A stretch of DNA of 64,000 nt from an uncultured Dermabacteraceae bacterium (GCA_946223075.1 CAMILZ010000001.1:186001-250000); one strand, 5' to 3'; shown: positions 8,631-17,120, counted from the first letter of the stretch. Numbers and translations are program-made. Notes: generated by a model from the letters alone, not told the origin.

Positions 8631-9062
8631 ATGAATGAACACAAGTTTGACTCGAGCCCCGAGCAGACCACGAAACTTTCGCCTATCGACGGGAAAGTTG
8701 AGTTCACCGAAGATGCCGAGCACGGGCTTTCTCAACAGGATCGCCAGGCCGTCGAAGCGCTCCCAGCCGGCACCGCCCTTCTGATCGTCCGCAAAGGGCC
8801 CAATATGGGTGCGCGCTTCCTCCTCGATTCGGAGAGCACGGTCGCCGGGCGAAATCCGAAGTCCGAAATTTTTCTTGACGATGTCACGGTCTCTCGCAAG
8901 CACGCTACGTTCGTGCGAGGCGAAGGTGGCTTCCTTGTTCTCGACATGGGCTCCCTCAACGGCACCTATGTCAACCGCCAACTGACCGACGAGGCGCACT
9001 TGAACAACGGGGACGAGATCCAGATCGGCAAGTACCGCTTCACCTTCTTCACCCTTTCGTGA
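8631..9062 (+). CDS. garA: FHA-domain signalling protein (GarA/OdhI-like)
   Basis: The 143-residue protein has a short N-terminal tail with paired threonines (EQTTKL at residues 11-16) and an FHA domain at about 55-140 with GSESTVAGR-type spacing: VAGRNPKSEI, VSRKHATF and LNGTYVN. GarA/OdhI proteins are phosphorylated on an N-terminal threonine by Ser/Thr kinases and, when unphosphorylated, inhibit 2-oxoglutarate dehydrogenase. The TT pair fits that switch, although surrounding residues differ from the canonical ETTS motif. The ATG at 8631 is preferred over the in-frame ATG at 8565 because GAAAGAAGG precedes it and the length then matches the family. It is followed by ftsR as in Corynebacterium and Mycobacterium. 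The 223 bp between the tRNA and this gene shows only a short inverted repeat (8564-8577). Confidence 0.85.
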   Translation: MNEHKFDSSPEQTTKLSPIDGKVEFTEDAEHGLSQQDRQAVEALPAGTALLIVRKGPNMGARFLLDSESTVAGRNPKSEIFLDDVTVSRKHATFVRGEGGFLVLDMGSLNGTYVNRQLTDEAHLNNGDEIQIGKYRFTFFTLS

Positions 9063-9187
9063 GGCGCGACACCCGAAAAATTCTCGCCACATTTCGGCGC
9101 GTTTAATCCCGGATGGGGGTCGGGATGGGTATTCTGTCGTCGAGACTTTCTCCCTTCCCCGACACGAAAGTCCATCTGGAGGCACAC

Positions 9188-9766
9188 GTGAGCAAGCGCG
9201 AAAGCACCTTCGGTGCGCAGAGCACCATCCCGGTAACCGAAGCCCAGGGCGTACTCTTCGACGACCTCGTCGATACCCCCGGCGAACTCGGCTACCGCGG
9301 ACCGGCAGCCTGCAAAGCGGCGGGCATCACGTACCGCCAGCTCGACTACTGGGCGCGTACCGGCCTCGTGGAGCCGAGCGTTCGCTCCGCTACCGGCTCG
9401 GGCTCGCAGCGTTTGTACGGTTTCCGCGACATCCTCGTCCTCAAAGTCGTCAAGCGCCTCCTCGACACTGGCGTTTCGCTCCAGCAGATCCGCGTTGCTG
9501 TTGACGCGATGCGTGCGCGCGGCGTTGAAGACCTCGCGCAGATCACGCTCATGAGCGATGGTGCCTCGGTGTACGAATGCACGAGTGCAGAGGACGTTTA
9601 CGATCTCGTCTCCGGCGGTCAGGGCGTGTTCGGCATCGCCGTTGGCCGAGTCGCCCGCGAGGTTGAAACTGAACTCGCCATTCTTCCAAGCGTTGATCCG
9701 CAGCACGATGCCGCCGAGGCTCTCCGAGATGAGCTCGCCGCTCGCCGTGCGCGTAAGGCCGGCTGA
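9188..9766 (+). CDS. ftsR: MerR-type regulator, FtsR/Rv1828-like
   Basis: This 192-residue protein has a MerR-like winged helix in its first half: CKAAGITYRQLDYWARTGLVEPS, then QRLYGFRDILVLKVVKRLLDTGVSLQQIR. A C-terminal domain follows that lacks metal-binding cysteines. In Corynebacterium the neighbour of odhI/garA is FtsR, an activator of ftsZ, and Rv1828 is the mycobacterial equivalent. The GTG at 9188 is chosen because TGGAGG lies at correct spacing upstream; an ATG at 9113 would add 25 residues unlike the family. A strong terminator follows. Function is assigned by family and gene order, and ftsZ is not in the window. Confidence 0.83.
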   Translation: MSKRESTFGAQSTIPVTEAQGVLFDDLVDTPGELGYRGPAACKAAGITYRQLDYWARTGLVEPSVRSATGSGSQRLYGFRDILVLKVVKRLLDTGVSLQQIRVAVDAMRARGVEDLAQITLMSDGASVYECTSAEDVYDLVSGGQGVFGIAVGRVAREVETELAILPSVDPQHDAAEALRDELAARRARKAG

Positions 9767-9817
9767 GGATAGTTTTCCGGCGTAACACTACGCACGCCAC
9801 ATCTTCATAGTGAACTG

Positions 9818-9876
9818 ACGCCCCTCTCGCGTGTCATGTCGGGATTATTGACATGCGAGAGGGGCGTGACTTTTTT
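9818..9876 (+). terminator. intrinsic terminator downstream of ftsR-like gene
   Basis: A 13-bp perfect stem (ACGCCCCTCTCGC at 9818-9830 with 9855-9867) plus an inner 5-bp helix (9836-9840 with 9850-9854) is followed by six T residues at 9871-9876. It should end garA-ftsR transcripts. Being nearly symmetrical, it may also act on the convergent minus-strand gene. Confidence 0.9.
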
Positions 9877-9924
9877 ATGCGGGGGAGTGGCCACCGGCGG
9901 GGGCCACTCTCGACCCGGGCGATT

Positions 9925-10734
9925 TTAGGAGTTCTGGCGAGAATCCATGATCGTGGAGAGCAGGCGATCAAAATCCCGCGTGAGCTGCTTTGCGCTCGAG
10001 CCTTCGTACTCGTGAAGCGGGATTGCGCCGCCCTGTGCCTGCTGGAGGCCAACTCGCTCTTCCAGAACTGGCTCGAGAACGCGATCGCCGAAGAGTTCGC
10101 GCATTTCGTTGAGGCGGAACTGGTGCTCGACACTGCGGGGGCGATACCGGTTCACAAGAATGCCAAGCGGCTGTAGACGTGGAGCGATGCCGGTCTCGTG
10201 GAGTTCCTCGGCGAGTTTGAGCGCGCGATCGGCCGCGGAGACCGCGAAGAAACCTGGCTCGGAAATGACGATCGAGCGGTCCGACGCCGCGAGAGCCATC
10301 TGCGTGAGTCCATTGAGCGAAGGCGGGCAGTCAATAAGAACGATGTCGTAGTGGAATGATCGCTTATCGAGTGCCTCGCGGAGGCGCCGGACGCCGCGAC
10401 GCGCGAGCGCGGGGGAGTCCAAGCGCGAGGAGCGGTGGCTGCCGGGGATAATGTCGAGGTGGCTCGACGCAGACGCCGTACCGTCATCGTGCTGCGCCCA
10501 AGGCGTTTGCACGATTGCCCGATCCACGGTCTCGGTGCGCCCCGAGGCAATGACTTCAGCGATATCCGGCTCTCCACCGGGGTGACCAAGAAGCCCGAGA
10601 GTCGTATCGCCCTGGGGGTCGAGGTCAAGAACGAGTGCGTTCACGCCCTGGTTGAGGGCAGCAGACGCGAGGCCGAGGGTGACGGAAGTTTTCCCGACGC
10701 CACCTTTGAGTGAATAAACGCTGACGACAAACAC
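9925..10734 (-). CDS. orphan ParA/MinD-like ATPase
   Basis: The 269-residue ATPase has KGGVGKTS near residues 10-17, LDLDPQGDTT near 37-46 and LIDCPPSLN, so it is a deviant-Walker ParA-superfamily member without an N-terminal extension. No ParB or centromere-like repeats are adjacent. It lies 5 nt downstream of the PAC2 gene and is probably cotranscribed with it. Cargo is unknown; members of this class position chromosomes, division machinery or other complexes. It is clearly distinct from the ParA at 205-1074, which has different flanks and an N-terminal tail. Its stop lies beyond the ftsR terminator, with convergent transcription. Confidence 0.8.
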   Translation of the reverse strand: MFVVSVYSLKGGVGKTSVTLGLASAALNQGVNALVLDLDPQGDTTLGLLGHPGGEPDIAEVIASGRTETVDRAIVQTPWAQHDDGTASASSHLDIIPGSHRSSRLDSPALARRGVRRLREALDKRSFHYDIVLIDCPPSLNGLTQMALAASDRSIVISEPGFFAVSAADRALKLAEELHETGIAPRLQPLGILVNRYRPRSVEHQFRLNEMRELFGDRVLEPVLEERVGLQQAQGGAIPLHEYEGSSAKQLTRDFDRLLSTIMDSRQNS

Positions 10735-10739
10735 GGGAA

Positions 10740-11696
10740 TTAGCCTACCGAATCCGGGCCACCGTCACCGTTGTGCCCATCCGTGTTTTCCGGCTCATCT
10801 GAAATCTCCTTGAGGAAGTCTTCGACCTCGTCGGTGAGGTTCTCGGCCCCCGGCAGAGGAGCGTCGCTCCCGGGGGAGAGGTGCTGCACCATGCCGTCCA
10901 TGCGCGAGTAGTTCTCCTCAAAGCCCTTGATGAGGGAAGCCAGTTGCTCATTTTCGGCCGCGCTCTGGTCGAGAGCCTCGCGGACCTCGGCGATTTTCTC
11001 GTCGAGTTCCTTCGTGGGGGCGAAAGCGGGCCCACCCTCGATATCGATCGCCGTAAAGAGTGCGGGGAGTGCGGGGTAGTACTCGACTTCGTGCGCGTAG
11101 GAGGGCACATGAGCGGCGAGCCCGATGATCGGATGCCCGGCCTCGGCCATCCGCACGATGAGCAGGGCAGGGAAAGAGGCCCGCATCTCAATCGTTCCAG
11201 GAAACGGGCTCGCGAGAACAAGGTCCTCGGGATCGCCCGCGTAGCGACTCACGGCGACCGGCCTCGTGTGCGGGGTCGCGCCAGGGAAGCTCGTGGCGAC
11301 AAGGGTGCGCGTGACGCCGAGTTGCTCGACGATGATGCGCACGGCATGAGCGACGCGCTCCCACTGGAAATTCGGCTCGGGGCCGCTCAAAAGTAGGAAG
11401 GGCTTTTCGTCTTCGGGGGTGACTTCTCGAAGCGTGAGCGCAGGGGAGGAGTAACCGGTGAGGTGGTCCTGTTCGAGCGAGATTGGCGGACGCACCGCCG
11501 TGTAGTCGATGACCTGATCGGAATCGAACGTTCCTACGAGTCGGTTCGGGTAGTTGTCCGTAATGAACTCGTCGAGTTTCTCCTGGACACGCCCGGAGTC
11601 CACAAACGAGCCGAGGGTCACGACGAGCGTGCTCGCGTGGAGAGAACGCGAGTCAACATCGCGCTCATAGCTGAAGAGCGTGGTGGGATCGAGCAC
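10740..11696 (-). CDS. PAC2-family protein
   Basis: The 318-residue protein resembles the PAC2 family (proteasome assembly chaperone 2 fold; actinobacterial DUF75 proteins). Features are the N-terminal segment ending LVGTFDSDQVIDY, the stretch PFLLLSGPEPNFQWERV, and a C-terminal acidic, partly coiled tail. It starts with GTG at 11696, preceded by AGGAGG with 5-nt spacing. The bacterial function is unknown; the archaeal and eukaryotic members assist proteasome assembly. This genome has a 20S proteasome (55.9-62.2 kb), but the two loci are 45 kb apart, so a link is only a suggestion. The next gene down is a ParA-like ATPase. Confidence 0.8.
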   Translation of the reverse strand: MLDPTTLFSYERDVDSRSLHASTLVVTLGSFVDSGRVQEKLDEFITDNYPNRLVGTFDSDQVIDYTAVRPPISLEQDHLTGYSSPALTLREVTPEDEKPFLLLSGPEPNFQWERVAHAVRIIVEQLGVTRTLVATSFPGATPHTRPVAVSRYAGDPEDLVLASPFPGTIEMRASFPALLIVRMAEAGHPIIGLAAHVPSYAHEVEYYPALPALFTAIDIEGGPAFAPTKELDEKIAEVREALDQSAAENEQLASLIKGFEENYSRMDGMVQHLSPGSDAPLPGAENLTDEVEDFLKEISDEPENTDGHNGDGGPDSVG

Positions 11697-11780
11697 GAAA
11701 ACCTCCTAGTGTGCACGGCTTATGCTCCCTTGAACGTCCGGTCGTCGGAGAGTTATTCCTCGGCCGACTAGACTTGTGAC

Positions 11781-12662
11781 GTGGCCGTTCACAAAATCGT
11801 TCTCTTCTATGTTTTCACTCCGCTCGCTGATCCGGAGGCAGTGAAACTCTGGCAGTTCGCCCTCGCCGATTCGCTGGGTCTCAAGGGTCGCGTGATCGTC
11901 TCGAAAGACGGCATCAACGCCACCGTTGGCGGCGAGATCGGGGCAGTCAAGCAGTACGTCAAGCGTACGCGCGCCTACGCTCCTTTCCATGATGCCGATA
12001 TCAAATGGTCGGACGGCACGGGCGAGGACTTTCCGAAGCTCTCGGTGAAGGTTCGGGACGAGCTCGTGACTTTTACCGTGCCGGAGGAAATCAAAGTTGG
12101 GGCCGAAGGCGTGATTGGCGGGGGAGAGCACCTCAGCCCCGAGGACCTGCATAGGCTCGTGGAGTCGCGCGGTGAGGACGTGGTGTTCTTTGATGGGCGC
12201 AATCGCATGGAGGCGGAAATCGGTCGTTTTCGCGGGGCGATTGTGCCCGAGACCGAAACGACGAGGGACTTCGTCGGCGAGCTTGAATCTGGCATGTATG
12301 ACGACCTCAAGAATCGGCCGGTTGTCACGTACTGCACGGGTGGCATTCGCTGCGAGGTTCTCACCGTGCTCATGAAAAATCGTGGCTTCACGGATGTGTA
12401 CCAGCTCGACGGCGGCATCGTTCGCTACGGCGAAAAGTACGGCAATTCGGGTCTCTGGGATGGCTCGCTCTACGTGTTCGACGGACGCATGCACATGGAA
12501 TTCGGTGAGGGTGCCGAATCGCTCGGCTCGTGCGTCGCGTGCGGCGAGAGGACTCCCGTCTACGTCAATTGCGTGAACCCGTCGTGCCGCAGGCAGTTTT
12601 TGCGGTGCGACTCGTGTACGGAGAAAGGCCTCGCGCCATCGTGCGGGGCGTGTGGGGCGTAG
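11781..12662 (+). CDS. trhO: tRNA uridine(34) hydroxylase, rhodanese type
   Basis: The 293-residue protein has the N-terminal acylphosphatase-like region of YceA/TrhO proteins (KIVLFYVFTPL, GRVIVSKDGINAT) and a rhodanese domain with the active loop YCTGGIRCE, catalytic Cys near residue 185. A cysteine-rich C-terminus (CVACG, CVNPSCRRQF, CDSC, CGACG) completes the family pattern. TrhO makes 5-hydroxyuridine at the tRNA wobble position. The GTG start at 11781 lies 84 nt from the divergent PAC2 start, so promoters for both should be in that gap. Length and motifs are intact. Confidence 0.9.
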   Translation: MAVHKIVLFYVFTPLADPEAVKLWQFALADSLGLKGRVIVSKDGINATVGGEIGAVKQYVKRTRAYAPFHDADIKWSDGTGEDFPKLSVKVRDELVTFTVPEEIKVGAEGVIGGGEHLSPEDLHRLVESRGEDVVFFDGRNRMEAEIGRFRGAIVPETETTRDFVGELESGMYDDLKNRPVVTYCTGGIRCEVLTVLMKNRGFTDVYQLDGGIVRYGEKYGNSGLWDGSLYVFDGRMHMEFGEGAESLGSCVACGERTPVYVNCVNPSCRRQFLRCDSCTEKGLAPSCGACGA

Positions 12663-12709
12663 GAACTCAACTTTCTCGGCTTTAGTCCGGGTTCGTGTTC
12701 GGGGAGGGG

Positions 12710-12734
12710 CCGACGGTAGAGGGGCAGCCGTCGG
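12710..12734 (+). terminator. stem-loop after trhO (weak terminator candidate)
   Basis: CCGACGG at 12710-12716 pairs perfectly with CCGTCGG at 12728-12734 around an 11-nt loop, about 50 nt past the trhO stop. There is no T run after it, so termination is uncertain. It lies just left of the dif site. Confidence 0.4.
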
Positions 12735-12762
12735 ATCGAAAATATGGCCGTTCCCCGCGCTC

Positions 12763-12790
12763 ACTTTACATAACGTACATTATCGGCGTA
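12763..12790 (-). other. dif site (XerCD recombination site, replication terminus)
   Basis: On the minus strand these 28 bp read as an 11-6-11 dif layout: arm TACGCCGATAA, centre TGTACG, arm TTATGTAAAGT. E. coli dif has GGTGCGCATAA, TGTATA and TTATGTTAAAT in the same register, and actinobacterial dif sites carry CGCCGATAA and TTATGT cores. The arms form the expected partial palindrome. The site sits in a convergent intergenic gap between trhO and yhhQ, and coding-strand bias reverses around it. This fits the chromosome terminus where XerCD, activated by FtsK, resolves dimers. Confidence 0.85.
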
Positions 12791-12838
12791 ATGCGTGGGG
12801 CGGGGTGGAACTGCGCCGATGCCTAACCCCCACAACCT

Positions 12839-13570
12839 CTATGCAATCCGGGAGCGAGACAGGGCTTCCTGGTAGCTCGGTTCCGCCTTCTTGAGTTTTG
12901 CGATCAAAAAAGCTGTCACGGGAATCGCGAGGTACTGCACGATGACCTTGTAGAGGAATCCGAAGGCCGTGTAGTTGAGCCACTGGCCGAAGGTCGTAAT
13001 GCCGAGCACCGGCGCCGCGATTGTGCAGAAAATGATCGTGTCGACGAGTTCGCCCATGCCGCTCGAGGTGAACAGGCGCGCGATCACGCCGGGTTCGCCG
13101 GTGCGGCGCTTCATGCGGCTCACGATGAACGAATTAAGCGTTTGACCTGCGAGAAAACCGCAAAGCGAGGCGAGAACGATCTGCCATACCGGCCCGATGG
13201 CGAGCTCGAGTGCGTTTTGCTTGGCGATACCGTAACCGTCGTTGAATCCGGGAAGCCAAATAATGATCGCGTAGCAGAGCACCGCGAAGATGTTGAGGGC
13301 GAACGATGTGAGGATCGCGCGACGCGCCGCGCGCGGCCCGTAGAGCTCCGTGATGATGTCGCCAAGGATGTACGCGAGTGGGAACAGGAAGAAGGCCGCA
13401 TCGGTGATCACGAACCCCACGGTGACGCCCTTCGCGGCGCCGATTCCTGAAATGACGACGACGACCGCCATAAGTGCGCTCAAAAGATCGTAATGCGAAT
13501 TGCCTCGCGTCGCGTACGCGGCTTTGCTGCTCGACTTGGTGTGTGGTGAGTCCGTGGCGTTTTCTCCCAT
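12839..13570 (-). CDS. yhhQ: queuosine precursor transporter (YhhQ family)
   Basis: The 243-residue protein is hydrophobic with about six membrane segments after a polar N-terminus of roughly 25 residues. It matches the YhhQ/QPTR family: LGDIITELYGPRAARRAI after the second segment, and GELVDTIIFCTIA later. These carriers import preQ0, preQ1 or queuine for tRNA queuosine. No queuosine synthesis or tgt genes are in the window. The ATG is preceded by AAGGTAGG. It lies 29 nt downstream of tetR on the same strand, so the two may share a transcript, though a functional link is not evident. Confidence 0.87.
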   Translation of the reverse strand: MGENATDSPHTKSSSKAAYATRGNSHYDLLSALMAVVVVISGIGAAKGVTVGFVITDAAFFLFPLAYILGDIITELYGPRAARRAILTSFALNIFAVLCYAIIIWLPGFNDGYGIAKQNALELAIGPVWQIVLASLCGFLAGQTLNSFIVSRMKRRTGEPGVIARLFTSSGMGELVDTIIFCTIAAPVLGITTFGQWLNYTAFGFLYKVIVQYLAIPVTAFLIAKLKKAEPSYQEALSRSRIA

Positions 13571-13599
13571 GCGCCTACCTTAGAGCCGCCTCGCTCTCC

Positions 13600-14268
13600 T
13601 TATTGCTTCCACGGCAGTGCGGGAGCGTGTGTGTCACATCCTTCAACGAAGGCGTCGAGGATCGCTTCGAGAATGCGGGAGGTGTCTTCCTCGAGCCTCT
13701 CCCCCGTGGCGAGTTCAGCGACCATGCGGTTGAGATAGGCCCCGAGAAGTGTTTCCGCAAGTGTTTCTGCCGGAACGGTGAGGGTGATCGGGTATCTCGC
13801 CGAAAGCTCTTCGAAGATCTGCGCGATTCCCGTGATGAGGCGATCACGCTCGCGCCCGAGGTGCGTACGCGCGTCGATGTTTTGAAGGGAGAGCGACACC
13901 GCCTCGGTGTGCATGAGGTACCAGGCAAGGCCGAGCGGACGAAGGGACTCGAGCGACTCAAGAAGGTCTGGTTCGCCGGCGCCTTCAGGGGTGCCGCTCC
14001 CCGGGTCTTCTGCATTCGGGAAGGGCTGCGTGGCCGCGAGCGCCCGCGTCGTGACCTCGGTGAAGGCCTCCCAAAAGACCTCGTCTTTCGAGGAAAAGTT
14101 TGAATAGAAAGCGCCGCGTGTAAAGCCCGCGGCCCGAGTGAGGTCATCGACCGTGGCCCCCTCAACGCCCTTCTGCGTGAAAACGTCGATTGAGGCGTCG
14201 ACGAACCTTCGGCGGGTGTTCTCCTTGGATCGCGCCGGCTGCGCACCCTCCGAGGCTGTGACGTCCAC
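13600..14268 (-). CDS. TetR-family repressor, divergent from the MMPL gene
   Basis: The 222-residue protein has an N-terminal TetR helix-turn-helix (about residues 20-65, with ATVDDLTRAAGFTRGAFYSNF) and a helical ligand-binding C-terminal domain. The GTG start at 14268 follows AGGAGC at 6-nt spacing. It is divergent from the MMPL-yhgE pair, and the 101-bp gap contains a 16-bp palindrome likely to be its operator. TetR regulators beside MMPL or RND exporters usually repress them and respond to an exported compound; the ligand here is unknown. Confidence 0.88.
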   Translation of the reverse strand: MDVTASEGAQPARSKENTRRRFVDASIDVFTQKGVEGATVDDLTRAAGFTRGAFYSNFSSKDEVFWEAFTEVTTRALAATQPFPNAEDPGSGTPEGAGEPDLLESLESLRPLGLAWYLMHTEAVSLSLQNIDARTHLGRERDRLITGIAQIFEELSARYPITLTVPAETLAETLLGAYLNRMVAELATGERLEEDTSRILEAILDAFVEGCDTHAPALPWKQ

Positions 14269-14313
14269 GATATTGCTCCTGTTGGCCTTACGGGTCCTAC
14301 TCGGGACATTTTA

Positions 14314-14329
14314 GTATCGAACTCGATAC
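14314..14329. promoter_or_regulatory. putative TetR operator palindrome
   Basis: GTATCGA, a 2-nt centre AC, then TCGATAC forms a perfect 7+7 inverted repeat. It lies 46 nt upstream of the divergent TetR start and 41 nt upstream of the MMPL start, the usual place for an autoregulatory operator controlling both genes. Binding itself is inferred. Confidence 0.6.
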
Positions 14330-14369
14330 GAAAGTGTATTCAGTGTCTCGAGAGTAGCGAGGAGCATTC

Positions 14370-17120
14370 GTGTCATCGACCCTGTACCGCCTCGGCCTCA
14401 GCGCCGCACGCTCGCCCTGGAAAGTTCTCGGCACGTGGTTCGCGATCATCCTCCTCGCCGCCGCCGGCGCGCTCACCCTTGGCAAAGGCCTTGACGACGC
14501 CTTCAGCATCCCCGGAACCGAATCTCAAGAAGGCCTCGACTCCCTCGCGACGCGCTTCCCGCAGCTCGGTGGCACGGGGGGCCAGATGATTTTCGCCAGC
14601 GAAGACGGCTCCCCCATCACCGCCCACGACGACCAGATCGTCAAAGCGATGGACCGCGCCCGCGAGGTCGAGGGCGTCGAAACCGCAACAAATCCGTTCG
14701 ACACGGACATGCCGGGCGAAAAAAGCGAGGACGGCACCGCGATTATCGCGAACATCCAGCTCGACCCCGAGCTCGACGCCGTCCCCAAAGAAACCTTGAA
14801 CGCTCTCACGGACATCGTTGACGACACAACTCACACGAGCAATGGCCTCCACGCCTACATCGGTGGTCAGGTCACGATGACCCCCGAAATGGGGATGAGC
14901 ATCATGGAGGTCCTCGGCGTGATCGCCGCCCTCATTGTGCTCAGCATCGTGTTCCGCGCAGTGCGCTCCGCCTTCATTCCCATCGTCACCGCGATCACGG
15001 GCATCATCGTCTCGATGATCGTCATGTTCATGGGCACGAGCATCTTCACGATCTCCTCGGCAACCCCGACACTCGCACTCATGCTCGGCCTCGCCGTGGG
15101 AATCGACTACTCGCTCTTCATCGTCTCGCGGCACCTCGACCAGCTTCGAAGCGGTCTCGATCCTTACGAATCCATCGCACGCGCAACCGCCACGAGCGGT
15201 AGCGCCGTCATTTTCGCGGGCCTCACCGTCGTGATCGCCCTCGTGGGGCTCTTCATCACCGGCATCCCCTTCATCACCGTCATGGGTGTTGTGTCCGCAG
15301 TGGCAGTCGCGTGCAACGTGCTCGCCGCCCTCACGCTCCTGCCCGCAATCCTTGGACTCTTCGGCGAGAAAATCCGCCCCAAACGCCAGCGTCAACGCAC
15401 CGCCCAGCAAGCGTCGGACCCCTCCACCCGCGCTGCCCGCACTCCCCTGCTCGAACGCTGGGTGCGCGCCGCCATTCGCTTACCCCTCGTCACAATCCTC
15501 GTGGTGGCAGTGGGACTCGGTGCAGTAGCGATCCCGTTCAAAGACCTCGAACTTGCGCTCCCCGACCAAGGCACTGAGGATCCGGGCTCGTACGGTCGCG
15601 AAGCCTACGACATCGTGACCGAGAAATTCGGCGCGGGCTACAACGCCACAATCATGCTGACCGCCGACATCATTAACACGAAGGATCCGCTCGGGGTCAT
15701 GGACGAACTCGAGCGCGACATCCTCGCCATCGACGGCGTGGACAGCGTGCAAATCGCCACGCCCAATATGGGAGCCGACATGGGCGTCGTGGTCCTTCGA
15801 CCCACCGAAGGCCCAACCTCGGACCTCACCAAGAACGTCGTGGACACGCTACGCGCCGATGCGCCCACGTGGGAGAAAGACCTCGGCATCTCCGACATCA
15901 AGATCACGGGAGCCACCGCCGTCGCGATCGACATCGCCGACCGCCTCGACAAGGCGCTTCTCCCCTTCACTGTCTTCGTCGTGGGACTTTCCCTCGTGCT
16001 TCTCGCGATGGTGTTCCGAAGCATCTGGGTACCGCTGAAAGCCGTCGTCGGCTTCCTGCTTTCCGCGGGCGCCGCCTTCGGCGTCACCTCCATGGTGTTC
16101 ACCTACGGGTGGGGCGCAGACCTCCTCCAGGCGAAGGCGACGGGACCCGTGATTGCCTTCCTGCCGATCATGACTCTCGGAGTGCTCTTCGGCCTCGCCA
16201 TGGACTACGAGGTCTTCCTCGTGACTCGAATGCGAGAAGAGTACATGCACACTCGCGATGCCCGTCAGGCCATCATCAAGGGCTTCACGGCATCGGCGCC
16301 CGTCGTCATCGCCGCCGCGGCGATCATGATCTTCATCTTCGCGGGCTTCGTGCCCGGATCGATGTACATGATTCAGCCGATCGCTCTTTCTCTCGCCGTC
16401 GGCGTTTTCGTGGATGCTTTCGTTGTGCGCATGACGCTCGTGCCCGCCGTTCTCGCCCTCCTCGGCGATCACGCGTGGCGCTTTCCGGCCGCACTTGACC
16501 GCCTCCTCCCCCACCTCGACGTTGAAGGCGAAGGGCTGGGAATTGCCCTCGAGCACCGCGAATGGACGGCGGCGAACGGCGCCAGCGCGCTGCGGCTTCG
16601 CGACGTCGAAATCCCCCGCGTGAGCGGCCGCGGTACGCTCGGCCCACTCTCCGGGGCTCTCGCCCCCGGGTCCATCACGCTTCTCGCAAGCGAAGATGCG
16701 GACGCGCGCGCAAGCGCCCTCGCCCTCTTCTCCGCGCGCCTCGAGCCCTCAGCCGGCACGCTCTTCGTGTACGACCGCCAGGTTCCCGGCGAGACGGGAG
16801 CGGCGCAATCACACGTGGAGTTCTACCCCGAAGGCCGCGGTGGCGCATGCGGCCAGGTGCTCGTGCGAGAACGCGACACACGAATTGTCGTCATCGAATC
16901 CCTCTCCGACCTCCTCGAAGCCGGCGACACGGCGCTTGACCGACTCGAACTGCTTTCCTCGCACGGCGCGACGATCGTGATTGGCCAAGATGCCCTCACC
17001 GAGAGCTTCACTGAACGCTTGCGCGATCCCGCGCGTGTGCGGGTTCTCCCCCTTTCACACCTCGTCACCGACCACACTGATCCCCTGCCACTACACACGG
17101 ATGCGGAGGCATACGCATGA
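14370..17120 (+). CDS. MMPL/RND-family transporter with degenerate ABC-ATPase-like C-terminus
   Basis: The 916-residue protein has two RND halves, each with one membrane segment, a soluble loop and a group of five segments (first segment near residues 20-42). LGLAVGIDYSLFIVSR in the first half and FGLAMDYEVFLVTR in the second are MMPL signature helices with proton-relay acids. After the last helix, about residues 720-916 form an extra soluble domain laid out like an ABC nucleotide-binding domain (a LSGALAPGSITLLASED stretch where Walker A should be, then ARLEPSAGTLFVYDR). The GxxGxGKS loop is gone, so it cannot bind ATP in the normal way. The ATG is chosen from the preceding GAGGAG. The stop overlaps the start of the YhgE gene. 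Substrate unknown; lipids or drugs are typical. Confidence 0.85.
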   Translation: MSSTLYRLGLSAARSPWKVLGTWFAIILLAAAGALTLGKGLDDAFSIPGTESQEGLDSLATRFPQLGGTGGQMIFASEDGSPITAHDDQIVKAMDRAREVEGVETATNPFDTDMPGEKSEDGTAIIANIQLDPELDAVPKETLNALTDIVDDTTHTSNGLHAYIGGQVTMTPEMGMSIMEVLGVIAALIVLSIVFRAVRSAFIPIVTAITGIIVSMIVMFMGTSIFTISSATPTLALMLGLAVGIDYSLFIVSRHLDQLRSGLDPYESIARATATSGSAVIFAGLTVVIALVGLFITGIPFITVMGVVSAVAVACNVLAALTLLPAILGLFGEKIRPKRQRQRTAQQASDPSTRAARTPLLERWVRAAIRLPLVTILVVAVGLGAVAIPFKDLELALPDQGTEDPGSYGREAYDIVTEKFGAGYNATIMLTADIINTKDPLGVMDELERDILAIDGVDSVQIATPNMGADMGVVVLRPTEGPTSDLTKNVVDTLRADAPTWEKDLGISDIKITGATAVAIDIADRLDKALLPFTVFVVGLSLVLLAMVFRSIWVPLKAVVGFLLSAGAAFGVTSMVFTYGWGADLLQAKATGPVIAFLPIMTLGVLFGLAMDYEVFLVTRMREEYMHTRDARQAIIKGFTASAPVVIAAAAIMIFIFAGFVPGSMYMIQPIALSLAVGVFVDAFVVRMTLVPAVLALLGDHAWRFPAALDRLLPHLDVEGEGLGIALEHREWTAANGASALRLRDVEIPRVSGRGTLGPLSGALAPGSITLLASEDADARASALALFSARLEPSAGTLFVYDRQVPGETGAAQSHVEFYPEGRGGACGQVLVRERDTRIVVIESLSDLLEAGDTALDRLELLSSHGATIVIGQDALTESFTERLRDPARVRVLPLSHLVTDHTDPLPLHTDAEAYA

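Noticed and set aside
9925..10734. ParA as a sign of a plasmid-like partition locus
   Set aside because: No parB, no parS-like repeats, and neighbours are chromosomal core genes.
12763..12790. Integration site of a prophage or integrative dif element (IMEX)
   Set aside because: Flanking genes are housekeeping, there is no integrase, second dif copy or composition change next to the site.
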